Assembly: GCF_036237275.1 (NCBI RefSeq)
Contig: NZ_CP108352.1
Span: forward strand, 124,001-188,000
DNA length: 64,000 bases
Reading direction: 5' to 3'
Source of the DNA: Streptomyces sp. NBC_01353
GTDB taxonomy: Bacteria > Actinomycetota > Actinomycetes > Streptomycetales > Streptomycetaceae
Below, piece after piece: positions 16,166 through 24,735 of this stretch. A model generated the notes under the pieces. That model searched no databases, was not told the DNA's origin, and was given only the letters and a program-made list of their open reading frames with translations. Made by a program: the position numbers and the translations under genes. Each line of letters begins with the position of its first letter. Position 1 is the first letter of the stretch.

Positions 16166-16292
16166 GTCCGGCCACGCTGAGTGACGGACGAGTGCTCGTG
16201 GGGGATCCGGACGTAGGGCGGTTGGGCTGACAGGTTCGAGCCCCAATGACACCACGCACAACACTCGCACGACGACGCTATAGCCTCGGCCT

Positions 16293-16517
16293 GTGACCAA
16301 CAGCGGCAGCCGGACGGCAGCGAGCCCTCGCCCCGAACTACCTCACTGTCAGGAGCTCTTGGACGGTACAGACTGGGCGTCGCTCGCCACTGTGTACGGG
16401 ACGGGAGAATCCCTGCCGGCCGCGCTGGCACGTCTCCTCGACCCCAACCCGTCCGTCAGGGCGGCCGCCGCCACGGACGCGCTCGATGAAGTGACCGCTT
16501 CTCCACCACGGAGGTGA
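16293..16517 (+). pseudogene. N-terminal fragment of a HEAT-repeat-like protein
   Basis: From GTG 16293 the frame reads LLDGTDWASLATVYGTGESL then PAALARLLDPNPSVRAAAAT, DALDEVT, matching the first repeats of Streptomyces HEAT-repeat proteins that act as scaffolds. After DALDEV the sequence degenerates and stops after 74 codons; the remaining repeats are missing. Confidence 0.55.
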
Positions 16518-16738
16518 CCACACATTCCATGCGGGGGCGCACCGTCCGCAGCCGCGGGGACCAAGAAGGCTTCTTCACACCCCGGTCAACACATCCACCC
16601 CGAACCGGACATGGCCAGACCCCGACTCCACCCGAAACAACCACCCGCGAAGAACGGAACTAGCGTGCTCCGCGCCTTACCCGTGATCAGGCGTAAACGA
16701 TCTGCACTTGCGAGGGGAAGGCCGGAAAGGCCCAGTTG

Positions 16739-17092
16739 TCAGTTCGCAGCCGGGGAAGCGGTGTCGTCGGCCTTGATGTCGAAGTTGATCTGGTCTCCAA
16801 CGACAGAGGAAACGGTGACCGACACGCCCAAAGTGCTGCCGTCGCCCGCTGTGAGCGTGCAACGGGTGGTGTTGCCGACCTTCCCGACGAGATCCTCGGG
16901 ACAGGCGACGTCTGGCGTCGGCTGACCAGTTGTGGCAGCCAGCTTTTCGGCGACTGTGGTGGCCAGCTTGGCCTTGGACAGTTTTTGCTCGGAGTTTCCA
17001 ACGCTGACGGAGCCCGAGCAGCCGACGAGCAGCACGCCGACGGCTACGGCCGAGAGGCTCCAAGTTGCTGCGGACAAGCGGGCTATGGTCAT
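16739..17092 (-). CDS. DUF4333-type lipoprotein
   Basis: A 117-residue secreted lipoprotein. ATG 17092 has GGAG six bases upstream. Residues 1-24 are a lipoprotein signal peptide ending in the lipobox LLVGC, so the Cys is lipidated and the protein is anchored outside the membrane. The mature part SKAKLATTVAEKLAATTGQP, VACPEDLVGKVGNTTRCTLT then GVSVTVSSVVGDQINFDI follows DUF4333, with its two conserved cysteines (ACPEDL and RCTL). Function unknown; the family is common in actinobacterial cell envelopes. Confidence 0.75.
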   Translation of the reverse strand: MTIARLSAATWSLSAVAVGVLLVGCSGSVSVGNSEQKLSKAKLATTVAEKLAATTGQPTPDVACPEDLVGKVGNTTRCTLTAGDGSTLGVSVTVSSVVGDQINFDIKADDTASPAAN

Positions 17093-17179
17093 GGTGAGGC
17101 TCCATTCCGGATGATCAAAATGAGAAGTGGCCGGAAGCATACTGGTGCGTCAGGTGCGCACTCGCACCGCCCGGACACA

Positions 17180-17705
17180 CCTCATCGACGATCCCGGCTA
17201 TATCCAGTCGGCGCAGAAACTCGGCAGCGCCAGGTAGCGCGCCCAGACGGTTCTCGACCACGGACGTCCCCACCACCTCGAGGCGCTGACGCTCAGACCG
17301 TGGCCGCAGGGACCGGGAAAGCCAGCGACACACCCCGACCAACGCCACACCACCGGCCCGGGACACCCCTACGACCTGGACCAGGCCGAGGCCTACATCG
17401 CCGGCAAGCCGATCCCCGCGCTGCCCACGGGCGAGCACCCCGACGACCTACTCACCGCCGCGTTGCGGGCCGACCCAGGGCCGGCGATCTGGAAGCTGAC
17501 CCTCTTCGGGGTACTTGGGCTGGCCGCTGCAGTGCTGATGGTCTTTGTTGCCATCGGCCTCACCGTTCCTCCCCCGAAATCCGGCATCTCGGACCGGCCG
17601 GCCCTGCACGTACTGATCGGAGGCGTCCCCGCCCTGTTCGTGGGCTCATCATTCCGCCGCTCGTCGGCCACGACCTCGGCGGCCGGTGGCTCGCCGACGT
17701 CGTAG
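17180..17705 (+). pseudogene. Degraded gene for a single-pass membrane protein
   Basis: One frame reads QSAQKLGSAR, a TAG at about 17236, then AQTVLDHGRPHHLEALTLRP, PYDLDQAEAYIAGKPIPALP, EHPDDLLTAALRADPGPAIW and a hydrophobic helix FGVLGLAAAVLMVFVAIGLT before ending at 17703. The nonsense codon and lack of a convincing start indicate decay, though a TTG at 17463 could still give the last 80 residues. No family recognised. Confidence 0.4.
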
Positions 17706-17734
17706 GACTCCTCTAGCCGACGGGCAGCAAATGA

Positions 17735-17764
17735 AGAGACCCCCGACGTCCACCGGGGGCCTCT
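17735..17764. terminator. Bidirectional hairpin terminator
   Basis: AGAG-A-CCCCC, a ten-base loop, then GGGGG-C-CTCT form a stem with one A/C mismatch. It lies between the end of the plus-strand remnant (17705) and the stop of the minus-strand secreted protein gene (18024), where it could serve both. Confidence 0.6.
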
Positions 17765-18023
17765 CTGCGTCCGACACCGACGTCAGGGGATACGGACTAC
17801 CGCTCCCGACACGAACCACTGCACGAGCGCGGCGGCGAGATGGACACCGGCCCGGGCGGCCTCAAGCGTCTCCGGCGAGGTGGGCGTCTGGCCACCGTGA
17901 CGGCGGGGCTGACCGGGGGCCGGCTCGCCCTCGCCGCGTGGCGGACTGCTCGACGGCTGTGGCCGGGAGGCGGGGTGCTCCCGGTCCGGGTCCCGGTCTC
18001 CGGAGCACCCCGTCGGGATCAGG

Positions 18024-19814
18024 TCACGGGCAGCCGGGGCCCGTTCCGGGGTTGGCGCAGACGTCGGTGCCGGGGCCGCCGTTGTTGCTGTTCGTGCCCG
18101 GGCCGCCGTCGAGGTTGTCGTTGCCGACGTCGCCGAATAGAGAGTCGTCGCCGGGGCCGCCAGTCACAGTGTCGTCGCCCGGGGAGCCGTGGAGGGTGTC
18201 GTCGCCCACACCGCCCGCGACGCGGTCGTTGCCGGGCCCGCCGGTGATCGAGTCGGCCCCGGGGCCGCCGCATACGAGGTCGTCGCCCGCGGCGCTGTTG
18301 ATGGTGTCGCTGCCGCCGTGGGCGAGGATGACATCGCGTGCGGGCGTGCCGTTGATCTGGTCGTCGCCGGGGGTGCCGGTGATGGTGGGCTGTTCACCGA
18401 AGCAGGTGACCGCGTCGACGGTGGTGGTCTCCGTCGCGGTGTCGTTGGCCGGGGCCGGATCGGAGACCGCGCCGGCCACGCCCGCAGTGTCGACGGCGAT
18501 GTCCTCGGTCGTGGCCGTCGCGGTGATGGTTCGCGCGGCGCTCGCTCCGGCGGTGAGGGTGCCGATGCCACAGGTGACGACGTCCGGGGTAGTGCCGGCC
18601 GCGGTGCACCCGGGAGACGCCGAGGCAAACTGCAGTCCGGCCGGGAGGGTGTCCTGGAGGACGACCCCCTCGGCCGTCTGCGGGCCGTTGTTCGTCGCGG
18701 TGAGCGTGTACGTCACGTTCTGGCCCTCCACGACGGGGTCGGAGCCCGTGTCGGACTTCGCGACGGCCAAGTCGGCGTCGGTCAGGTGGAGGTGTCCGAT
18801 GAAGCTGGAGGTCTCGGCGAACCAGATGTCGTTGTCCGGGCCCTTGGTGATGCCCCAGGGGCCGCGCTCCGAGGAGGGCAGGGGGAACTCGGCGATGACC
18901 CCGGACGTGCTGATCCGCCCGATCTTCCCGCTGTTGCGTTCGGTGAACCACAGGCTGTCGTCCGGCCCGGCGGTGATGTCCTGAGGCTGGGGCGCGAGGC
19001 CGTTCGACGGTACGTCGTACTGGGTGATCACGCCAGACGGGGTGATCCGGCCGATCCGGTTGCCGCCGAACACGGTGAACCAGAGGTTCCCGTCGGGGCC
19101 GGTGGTGATGTCGGTCGGGCCGCCGCCGCCGGGGAGCGGGAACTCGGTAACGACGCCGGACGGGGTGATGCGGCCGATGAGGTTGGCGCCGATTTCGGTG
19201 AACCACAGGTTCCCGTCCGGGCCGGTGGTGATGTAGGACGGCTGGCCGGAGCCGGCGGGCAGGGGGTACTCGGTGAGGGCGCCAGTGGTGGTGATACGGG
19301 CGATCCGGTTGCCGTTCTGCTCGGTGAACCACATGGCCCCATCCGGGCCGGCGGTGATGCCGGTGGGCTCGACGAACTGGTCGGGGAGGGGGTACTCGGT
19401 GACCGTGCCGTTCGTGTCGATCTTCCCAACCCGGGAGTCGAAGTGCTGCATGGTGAACCAGACGTTCCCGTCCGGGCCGGTGGTGATGTCGTGCGGGGTG
19501 CTGAACTCGCCGGGCAGGGGGTACTCGGCGATGAGGGTGCCCGTCGGGCTCATCCGGCCGATCTTGTTGCCGACCGCCTCGGTGAACCACAGGTTGCCGT
19601 CGGGGCCGGTGGTGATGCCGACCGGGGTGCTGGGGGTGGGCACGGGGTACTCGGCGATGCCTACAGCAGCCCGGGCCTGCGGGGCCCCGGCGACCAGGGG
19701 TAGGACGGCGGCCACCAGGATGCCGGTGAGCAGCGCCGCCAGACCGCGCCGACGGCGGGGTTTCGGCCGCTGGCGCGTCCCTGGCTCTGGCGCATTGCAG
19801 GTTGTTGGAGGCAT
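18024..19814 (-). CDS. Secreted Vgb-type beta-propeller with DUF11 and RTX-like repeats
   Basis: A 596-residue secreted protein. ATG 19814 has AAAGG at good spacing; an in-frame upstream extension is poor. Residues 10-48 are an Arg-rich signal peptide (RRRRGLAALLTGILVAAVLP ... AGAPQARA). About eight repeats of the form ITTGPDGNLWFTE ... IGRITPSG follow, as in virginiamycin B lyase-type propellers (SMP-30-like six- or seven-bladed fold). Then comes a DUF11 domain (DTGSDPVVEGQNVTYTLTAT) and eight or nine Ca-binding nonapeptides (GGSDTINSA, GGPGNDRVAG, GGPGDDSLFG). Unlike true Vgb enzymes it is much longer, and the repeats look structural. Probably an extracellular, calcium-stabilised surface or secreted protein. 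Confidence 0.85.
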   Translation of the reverse strand: MPPTTCNAPEPGTRQRPKPRRRRGLAALLTGILVAAVLPLVAGAPQARAAVGIAEYPVPTPSTPVGITTGPDGNLWFTEAVGNKIGRMSPTGTLIAEYPLPGEFSTPHDITTGPDGNVWFTMQHFDSRVGKIDTNGTVTEYPLPDQFVEPTGITAGPDGAMWFTEQNGNRIARITTTGALTEYPLPAGSGQPSYITTGPDGNLWFTEIGANLIGRITPSGVVTEFPLPGGGGPTDITTGPDGNLWFTVFGGNRIGRITPSGVITQYDVPSNGLAPQPQDITAGPDDSLWFTERNSGKIGRISTSGVIAEFPLPSSERGPWGITKGPDNDIWFAETSSFIGHLHLTDADLAVAKSDTGSDPVVEGQNVTYTLTATNNGPQTAEGVVLQDTLPAGLQFASASPGCTAAGTTPDVVTCGIGTLTAGASAARTITATATTEDIAVDTAGVAGAVSDPAPANDTATETTTVDAVTCFGEQPTITGTPGDDQINGTPARDVILAHGGSDTINSAAGDDLVCGGPGADSITGGPGNDRVAGGVGDDTLHGSPGDDTVTGGPGDDSLFGDVGNDNLDGGPGTNSNNGGPGTDVCANPGTGPGCP

Positions 19815-20231
19815 GGGCGAGCACCTTTCGGTCGCGTGGGAACGCGACCGTCGTACCAAGGCCCGATCGTTTCTTCGGATGCGGCGGCACCTGCGGCGCG
19901 CCGGAACTTCACCCATATTCCACCCGAGCGGAGCAGTGTCGGCCGGCGGAGACGGCTGGGCCGCCCTGGCCTGAGCGGCCGTTCGGCGGCGGAGGTTGCA
20001 CCGGTCCTGCGTCGGTCTCACGCGGCTGCACCGAAGCGATCACCAGCGGCGCCGAGCGCCTGACCGAGACGCGCCTCCACAGCCCCCCCGCTGACCCTGG
20101 CCGGAGCCAGCCGCGACGCCCAGGCAGGCGAGATTCCTGCCGTGCCCGCGGCCCCCGCCGCCCGTCTACCGGCCGACGCCACAACACCGTCCTGCGCTCG
20201 ACGACCATGGCCTTGCCGCCTTGGACACGGC
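19815..20231. other. Gene-free stretch upstream of the propeller gene
   Basis: It should hold the promoter of the minus-strand secreted protein gene. I see no gene, RNA or clear repeat in it; open frames are Arg/Pro-rich shadows. Confidence 0.45.
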
Positions 20232-20678
20232 ATGAACACACCGCCACCCAGGCGCCTCGACCCGGCGCCCGGCGAGCTTCTGTCCGGCTACCTGCCGCGT
20301 GTCTCCCACCGGATCGGCATCACTCCGGGCGACCTCGCGCACCGGTGCGGCCTCACCGACGGGCCACGCACGGGCGCACGCGTCGGGGCCGAGGGTGCGG
20401 GCGTTGAAGTCGATGCCGCGTGTGGCGGTAGCGATCAGGTCGTAGAGTTCGCTGAGGGTCTGCGCTCCGGTCAGCCGCTGGCTGGCGGACTGGAACGTCC
20501 AAGGAGAGGGCGGCGAGGACGAAGCCGACGTTGGAGTGCTCGGCCTCCCCCGTTCCAGCCCATCCGACCAACGCAGAATCGCTCCGCGCCGGCCACGGAT
20601 GCCGATGCGGACCTGAAGATCCTCCGCGCGCACTACGACCCGTCCCCGGACCTCGACGCGCTCACCAAGCAGCGATGA
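20232..20678 (+). pseudogene. TniQ-like N-terminal fragment joined to other debris
   Basis: From ATG 20232 the frame reads PAPGELLSGYLPRVSHRIGI then TPGDLAHRCGLTD, a typical TniQ start (a transposon target-selection partner in Tn7/Tn5053-like elements). After about 20361 the character is lost. The opposite strand at 20380-20500 shows a separate gene scrap (LTGAQTLSELYDLIATATRG then IDFNARTLGPDACARAWP) that I do not recognise, and 20610-20678 gives a further scrap ending ALTKQR. Several breaks are therefore packed into 450 bases. Confidence 0.5.
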
Positions 20679-20768
20679 GGAAGCGCCAGCAGTCTTACCA
20701 CCCCGCCGGAGCCGACGCCCTCCGAGTGACCTGGTGGCACGGCCTTGGGCGAGGCGGCGGCCAGGGCG

Positions 20769-21389
20769 TCAGGATGTGGGCGCGTCCAGCTGCGGCTCCA
20801 ACCGCACGTCGGTCACGCTCACACCCTCCGGAGCACCGAACGCCTCAACCATCACGCCGTTGTCGATGTCGGTAACCTCCAGAGCCACGTGCTCGGCCCC
20901 CACGCGCAGGTCCAGCCTTGCCACGGGCTCCCCCGAGAAGTCCGGCATGCGGTGGATCCGCGCCGCCGGGTAGTTCAGGCTCGTCAGCTTGTTCCGCATC
21001 TCCTCGTACGTGGCCGTGTCCGTCCCCGAGAACGCCCTGTTGATGCGCAGTTGGTGCCTCTGCGCGACGCACCTCTCTGTTGAGGTCAGCGGCACCGGGT
21101 CGACCAGGACGGGCAGGGTGGAGTCGGGGGTGGGCTCCGCTGCCGTGGTGTTGGCCATGGGGTCCGATGCCACGCCATCGAGACCGCTGGAGACGTCCGG
21201 GGCACAGCTCTGCGAGATGAGGTCCGCCATCTCGAGGAACCGCGCCTCCGCGTCGTCGTCGCTCGCCGCGACGGCGCCGACCAAGGAGGTCTGATCGGCG
21301 GTGGCGTTCTGCGCGCCGAAGCCGGCCAGGACGACGACGCCGCCGAGCGCGGCCACCAGCAAGGACTTCGAGAGGAAAGTTGATCGCAT
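20769..21389 (-). CDS. Secreted hypothetical protein
   Basis: A 206-residue exported protein. ATG 21389 (or 21395) starts MRSTFLSKSLLVAALGGVVV, a signal peptide with cleavage likely after ATA in QNATADQ. The mature part has SDDDAEARFLEMADLISQSC, a Pro/Thr-rich linker and a C-terminal half RCVAQRHQLRINRAFSGTDT, MPDFSGEPVARLDLRVGAEH ending EVTDIDNGVMVEAFGAP. Two Cys could form a disulfide. No family recognised. The weak ribosome-binding site leaves the exact start open. Confidence 0.65.
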   Translation of the reverse strand: MRSTFLSKSLLVAALGGVVVLAGFGAQNATADQTSLVGAVAASDDDAEARFLEMADLISQSCAPDVSSGLDGVASDPMANTTAAEPTPDSTLPVLVDPVPLTSTERCVAQRHQLRINRAFSGTDTATYEEMRNKLTSLNYPAARIHRMPDFSGEPVARLDLRVGAEHVALEVTDIDNGVMVEAFGAPEGVSVTDVRLEPQLDAPTS

Positions 21390-22107
21390 GTCCATACGAT
21401 GCAGACTGCTGACCACCGTCCACATGAGTACCCGTACCTAACCCACCAGAGCATCAACTCACCAGCGACCCTCAGTTCACATCCGCGTCAGGTCCGTACA
21501 CAAACGCAGGTGCAACTTCCGGTAGATACACGTCAGATGGGCTTCGACCATCTTCCGGACACGAACAGCGAGGCCGCACCGAGATCGACAACGGCCGCTT
21601 CGCCACGAAGCAGTAACCGACCAAAGTTCGCGAGCAGCGCCTCGTCATTCGTCATCGAATCGGGGTTGCGCGCCTCCAAGGCTGACGACCTCCAGGCCAT
21701 GAAGGAGGAGGCATGGGAAGCCAACAGGAGAACCCCAAGCCCCTACCACAACGACCAGGCCGGGTAACAGCTGTTCTACGCGCTTCTTCGCACAGTCATC
21801 CTGTACTCGTCCATGGAGACGACGATGCGGCGAGGTGCCAACCGCGGCGCGCGCATCCGGGACCCCGGGCCGGCGTTATGCGGGGGCGTCCGGAGCAAGG
21901 CCCGCCACCGCGGGCAGGCGCGCGAGGACTTCGTGCTGGAGACCGTCTACTGGACGCCGGCACCGCCCGGCTCCTGCCCCGCCTGCTGCGCGGCCGTACC
22001 CGGCCGCGACGCCGCGGCCGCAAGGCGCCTCGATCGCGGCCTTGGGTTCTGAGCGTTCCGAGCAACATGCGTGACCGGGGCCGAGATCGCCTCGGGACTT
22101 GAAGTAG
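21390..22107. other. Gene-poor stretch with possible debris
   Basis: Open frames at 21399-21767 (plus) and 21813-22052 (plus) have no ribosome-binding site and mixed composition. A segment SGLRASKADDLQAMKEEAWE in the first might be a remnant of a real protein, but I cannot place it. No RNA gene or clear repeat seen. Confidence 0.35.
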
Positions 22108-22252
22108 CGGCGGGCTCGCGGTGTCGGTGACGATCATCTCCGGGCGCTTGCCGCCGTCGCGGTCGTAGAGGATGTTCAGCACGTACAGCGAGTCGCGGGG
22201 GGTGCCGGCCACCACCTTCCCGCCGAGCCCGGCGGCCTGGTCGTTCACTGGT
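22108..22252 (-). pseudogene. Tn3-family transposase internal fragment
   Basis: The minus strand reads NDQAAGLGGKVVAGTPRDSL then YVLNILYDRDGGKRPEMIVT and DTAS, the DDE core region of Tn3-family TnpA with the conserved Asp in VTDTAS. Both sides are lost: the next base block is the nitroreductase gene. A separate C-terminal scrap of a Tn3-type transposase lies at 61165-61449. Confidence 0.7.
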
Positions 22253-22261
22253 GCAGGGCAC

Positions 22262-22939
22262 TTATTCCTGGCGCGCTGTATTCCCCACCCCGTCGGCCCC
22301 GTACAACTCGCGGAACACGGTGCGCTCCCGGGCACGCCGCCCCGGATGGCGCTGCTCCTCCGCCGGGTAGCCGACCGACACCAACAGGGCGATGGCCAGG
22401 TCGTCACGGTCACCGATACCGATCACCTCCTTCACCTTCTCCTCGTCCCAGCCGTTCATGGGCGACGTCGCCAGGCCCATCTCCGTAGCGGCAAGCATCA
22501 CGAAGGAGGCCGCGATCATGGCGTCCTTGACCGCGTACTCCCGGAGCAGACCCCGCTGGTCGAGATCCTCCTGGAACGCCCGTGATGCGGCGGAGAACAT
22601 CGCGACGAACTCGTCGCTCCACGCTCCGCCGCACCGCGCCTGCTCGTAGACGTCGCTGTGGTCATCACGCCAGGACTGAGGCTCGGCGACGAAGACCAGT
22701 ACGACCGGAGCCTCTTGCGGCTGGGGCTGGCCCCCCGTGGCCCATGCCAGCCCCGCACGGCCCTCGTCTCCGGATACCGCGACGATCGACCGGTCCTGCA
22801 GGTTCCAGCTGGTGGGGGCCTCAACGGCGAGACCGAGAAGCGCGTCGAGCGTGGTTTCCGGGATCGGGTCGGGCAGGTAATGGCGAATGGTGCGGCGGGT
22901 GCGGATCGCTTCTGCGACAGACATCGTGTGACTCGTCAT
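22262..22939 (-). CDS. Nitroreductase family flavoprotein
   Basis: A 225-residue FMN-dependent NAD(P)H oxidoreductase of the nitroreductase fold. SVAEAIRTRRTIRHYLPDPI is the N-terminal FMN-binding RRSxR-type motif, followed by LGLAVEAPTSWNLQDRSIVA, AVKDAMIAASFVMLAATEMG, SPMNGWDEEKVKEVIGI and IALLVSVGYPAEEQRHPGRR, all standard. It likely reduces nitro-aromatics, quinones or similar electrophiles in the cytoplasm. ATG 22939 is chosen; an ATG at 22924 is possible. The gene is divergent from an HxlR regulator, with a perfect palindrome between them. Confidence 0.9.
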   Translation of the reverse strand: MTSHTMSVAEAIRTRRTIRHYLPDPIPETTLDALLGLAVEAPTSWNLQDRSIVAVSGDEGRAGLAWATGGQPQPQEAPVVLVFVAEPQSWRDDHSDVYEQARCGGAWSDEFVAMFSAASRAFQEDLDQRGLLREYAVKDAMIAASFVMLAATEMGLATSPMNGWDEEKVKEVIGIGDRDDLAIALLVSVGYPAEEQRHPGRRARERTVFRELYGADGVGNTARQE

Positions 22940-22950
22940 GTCACTCACTA

Positions 22951-22969
22951 TTGGAGAGTCACTCTCCAA
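22951..22969. promoter_or_regulatory. Perfect palindromic operator between nitroreductase and HxlR genes
   Basis: TTGGAGAGT-C-ACTCTCCAA is a perfect 9-base inverted repeat with a one-base centre, 12 bases from the nitroreductase ATG and 38 from the HxlR ATG. HxlR-type regulators bind such dyads as dimers and often control a divergent reductase gene plus themselves. Assignment as the HxlR operator is inference from position. Confidence 0.75.
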
Positions 22970-23007
22970 CGGGAAGAGGGCACTATTTTGTGCGTTACTC
23001 TCCCCGC

Positions 23008-23397
23008 ATGGAGACCATTGTGGAATCGTCCGGGCTGCCGGCCGACGTCTACTCCGCGAAGTGCCCGACACGCCAGGTCCTCGATCACATCTCCGGCAAG
23101 TGGACCATTCTGGTCGTGGACGCCCTCCTAGAAGGCACCTTGCGGTACACCGACTTGAGCCGGCGCATCGAGGGCGTGTCGCAGAAGATGCTCACTCAGA
23201 CTCTGCGCGGCCTCGAGGCCGACGGGTTCGTCACCCGCACCGTGTATCCCACCGTTCCGCCCCGGGTCGAATACGACCTGACGGAGCTCGGCCACAGCCT
23301 CGCGGAGCCGATCACCGCGCTCCGCCAGTGGACGGAAGCCCATATCAACGAGATCGAGCGGGCCCGGGCCGCGTCGGAGCCCGGGAAAACCCCCTGA
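23008..23397 (+). CDS. HxlR family transcriptional regulator
   Basis: A 129-residue winged-helix regulator. The HxlR signature is complete: an N-terminal Cys region YSAKCPTRQVLDHISGKWT, ILVVDALLEGTLRYTDLSRR, the recognition helix GVSQKMLTQTLRGLEADGFV, and wing TRTVYPTVPPRVEYDLTELG. Cys19 sits where some HxlR proteins sense electrophiles or redox stress. It likely represses the divergent nitroreductase gene. The start at 23008 is fixed by length and alignment; no strong ribosome-binding site is seen. Confidence 0.92.
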   Translation: METIVESSGLPADVYSAKCPTRQVLDHISGKWTILVVDALLEGTLRYTDLSRRIEGVSQKMLTQTLRGLEADGFVTRTVYPTVPPRVEYDLTELGHSLAEPITALRQWTEAHINEIERARAASEPGKTP

Positions 23398-23427
23398 TCC
23401 GTTGCACCGCATGCAATCGGCATAGCA

Positions 23428-23463
23428 AGAGCGGGGAGTCGGTATTCCCCGACTCCCCGCTCT
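23428..23463 (+). terminator. Strong hairpin terminator after HxlR gene
   Basis: AGAGCGGGGAGTCGG, a 6-base loop, and CCGACTCCCCGCTCT form a perfect 15-bp stem about 30 bases after the HxlR stop. There is no T tract, as is common in Streptomyces terminators. Confidence 0.85.
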
Positions 23464-23733
23464 GACCAGACAGCCACTGCTCAGGACAGCGACGTCGGCC
23501 GCCTCGGTGGCGGGGCGGCCCGCAGCAGTTCCCAGATGGATCGGGGACCGCTCGCCCACCGAGGATGTGCGCTGGCCCCGTGAAGCCGGTGGGCGACTTG
23601 TTGGGCGGTGCGCGAGGTGAGAGGTGCGGGCGGGGGACGGTGCCTCCAGACGATTGGCGGCGGCGTGCACGGGTCAGCGCAGACGCGGGGGCCTTCCCGC
23701 CTCAGACCTGCCCCATGAGCACGCACGCCGGGA

Positions 23734-24315
23734 TTACTCCCACGATCTACGTATGAACCGGACCTTACTGCGCTTCAATTCGGGCCATCCCGCCTCGCGG
23801 GCAGCTGCGATCTCGGCGGCATAGCTCCGGCGACAGATAGCCGCCCGCTCCCTCGCACCTGGCGCAGACCAGAGACCAAAGTATGTCTCGCAACGAACCT
23901 GCGAGAACGCCCTCCTGAACCACTTCTTGCGTACCGGGTCGGCTATCTCCTCGGCCACCTCGTCGAGGTTGTCGAGGACAACCAACGCCTCTTCGTGGAG
24001 TTCGAGGTACCGCTCCCGCAGGCTTCTGGTCTTCTCGTCGCCCTGAGGCGTCGCGCGCGCTCGATTCCCTTCGTAGAACCACGGGAGCTGCATCGAGATC
24101 CACCAGGCCGGCGGCGTCTTGTCACCCTTCTTCAGATTGCAGGAGTCGCAGGCCGGCACCAGGTTGGCGAGGCCGTCCAGCCCGCCCCTGGCCCAGGGGA
24201 TGACGTGGTCCATCGTCTGTGACGGCTTCAAGCAGTAGGTGCATTCACCCCCGTTAGCTTCGAGGACGAGCAGCCACTCCCACACTTCGTACGAGCGTCG
24301 CCGCTCCCCCTTCAT
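23734..24315 (-). CDS. HNH endonuclease
   Basis: A 193-residue HNH nuclease. C25-TY-C28 and CDSC (56-59) form the zinc ribbon, and TMDHVIPWARGGLDGLANLV supplies the catalytic His (DH at 36-37) and Asn of the betabeta-alpha-metal motif, followed by NLKKGDK. The remaining 120 residues are helical and basic (DPVRKKWFRRAFSQVRCETY). Stand-alone HNH proteins of this size occur in prophages, mobile elements and defence loci. ATG 24315 has AAGGA eight bases upstream. A terminator separates it from the small genes upstream on the same strand. Confidence 0.88.
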   Translation of the reverse strand: MKGERRRSYEVWEWLLVLEANGGECTYCLKPSQTMDHVIPWARGGLDGLANLVPACDSCNLKKGDKTPPAWWISMQLPWFYEGNRARATPQGDEKTRSLRERYLELHEEALVVLDNLDEVAEEIADPVRKKWFRRAFSQVRCETYFGLWSAPGARERAAICRRSYAAEIAAAREAGWPELKRSKVRFIRRSWE

Positions 24316-24363
24316 TGGTTCATTCCTTCCAATGCCCGTCGTTCCACTTGCTTGCGAGTGAAG

Positions 24364-24395
24364 AAAAGCGGCCCTGCACGAGTCGTGCAGGCCGC
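24364..24395 (-). terminator. Hairpin terminator downstream of the 24418-24735 gene
   Basis: AAGCGGCC-C-TGCACGA, a GT loop, and TCGTGCA-GGCCGCTT make a 15-bp stem with a single bulged C. It lies 22 bases after the stop of the minus-strand gene and before the HNH gene start. Confidence 0.8.
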
Positions 24396-24417
24396 TTCTT
24401 CGGCATGACCGATGGCG

Positions 24418-24735
24418 TCACTTCGGCCGGCCGCCCATGGGGGTGCTGACGACCTTCGGCCGGCTCTCGCGCTCGACCACCTTCAGCCGCTTCTCCACCT
24501 TCAGCAGCTCCTCGTATCCCCGCTCCACGGCGGCGATCACGTCCGGAATCGTCCGCAGGACTCCGGCCTCGTCGACTGCCTTCTGAACGATCTTGCCGTA
24601 CCCGAAGGGGGCGTCGATAGTGACCCCGAAAGTCGCGCCTCGCTCCAGGCGGAGCGTCCCTGCCCGCTTCCCATCGATCAGGAGAGTCCAAGTCCGGGGC
24701 TCTTCGGCCGACTCCACTCCTACGTGCAACGTCAT
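24418..24735 (-). CDS. Hypothetical protein, coupled to upstream small gene
   Basis: A 105-residue protein from ATG 24735: MTLHVGVESAEEPRTWTLLI, DGKRAGTLRLERGATFGVTI, a helical GKIVQKAVDEAGVLRTIPDV and a basic coiled tail ELLKVEKRLKVVERESRPKV. The beta-rich start and charged tail are phage- or mobile-element-like, but no family is recognised. Its ATG overlaps the stop of the gene at 24732-25007 (ATGA), and GGAG lies nine bases upstream. Confidence 0.6.
   Translation of the reverse strand: MTLHVGVESAEEPRTWTLLIDGKRAGTLRLERGATFGVTIDAPFGYGKIVQKAVDEAGVLRTIPDVIAAVERGYEELLKVEKRLKVVERESRPKVVSTPMGGRPK

Noticed and set aside
16226..16256. GGTTCGAGCCCCA resembling a tRNA T-arm and 3' end
   Set aside because: No complementary T-stem, no acceptor or anticodon arms upstream; at most a chance match or an old attachment-site scrap.
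18189..19703. Long open frame antisense to the Vgb-propeller gene
   Set aside because: Gly/Val/Arg-rich with regular repeats mirroring the real repeats; no ribosome-binding site.
21399..21767. 122-codon plus-strand frame with SGLRASKADDLQAMKEEAWE
   Set aside because: Starts antisense to the secreted protein's 5' end and lacks a ribosome-binding site; only mentioned as possible debris.
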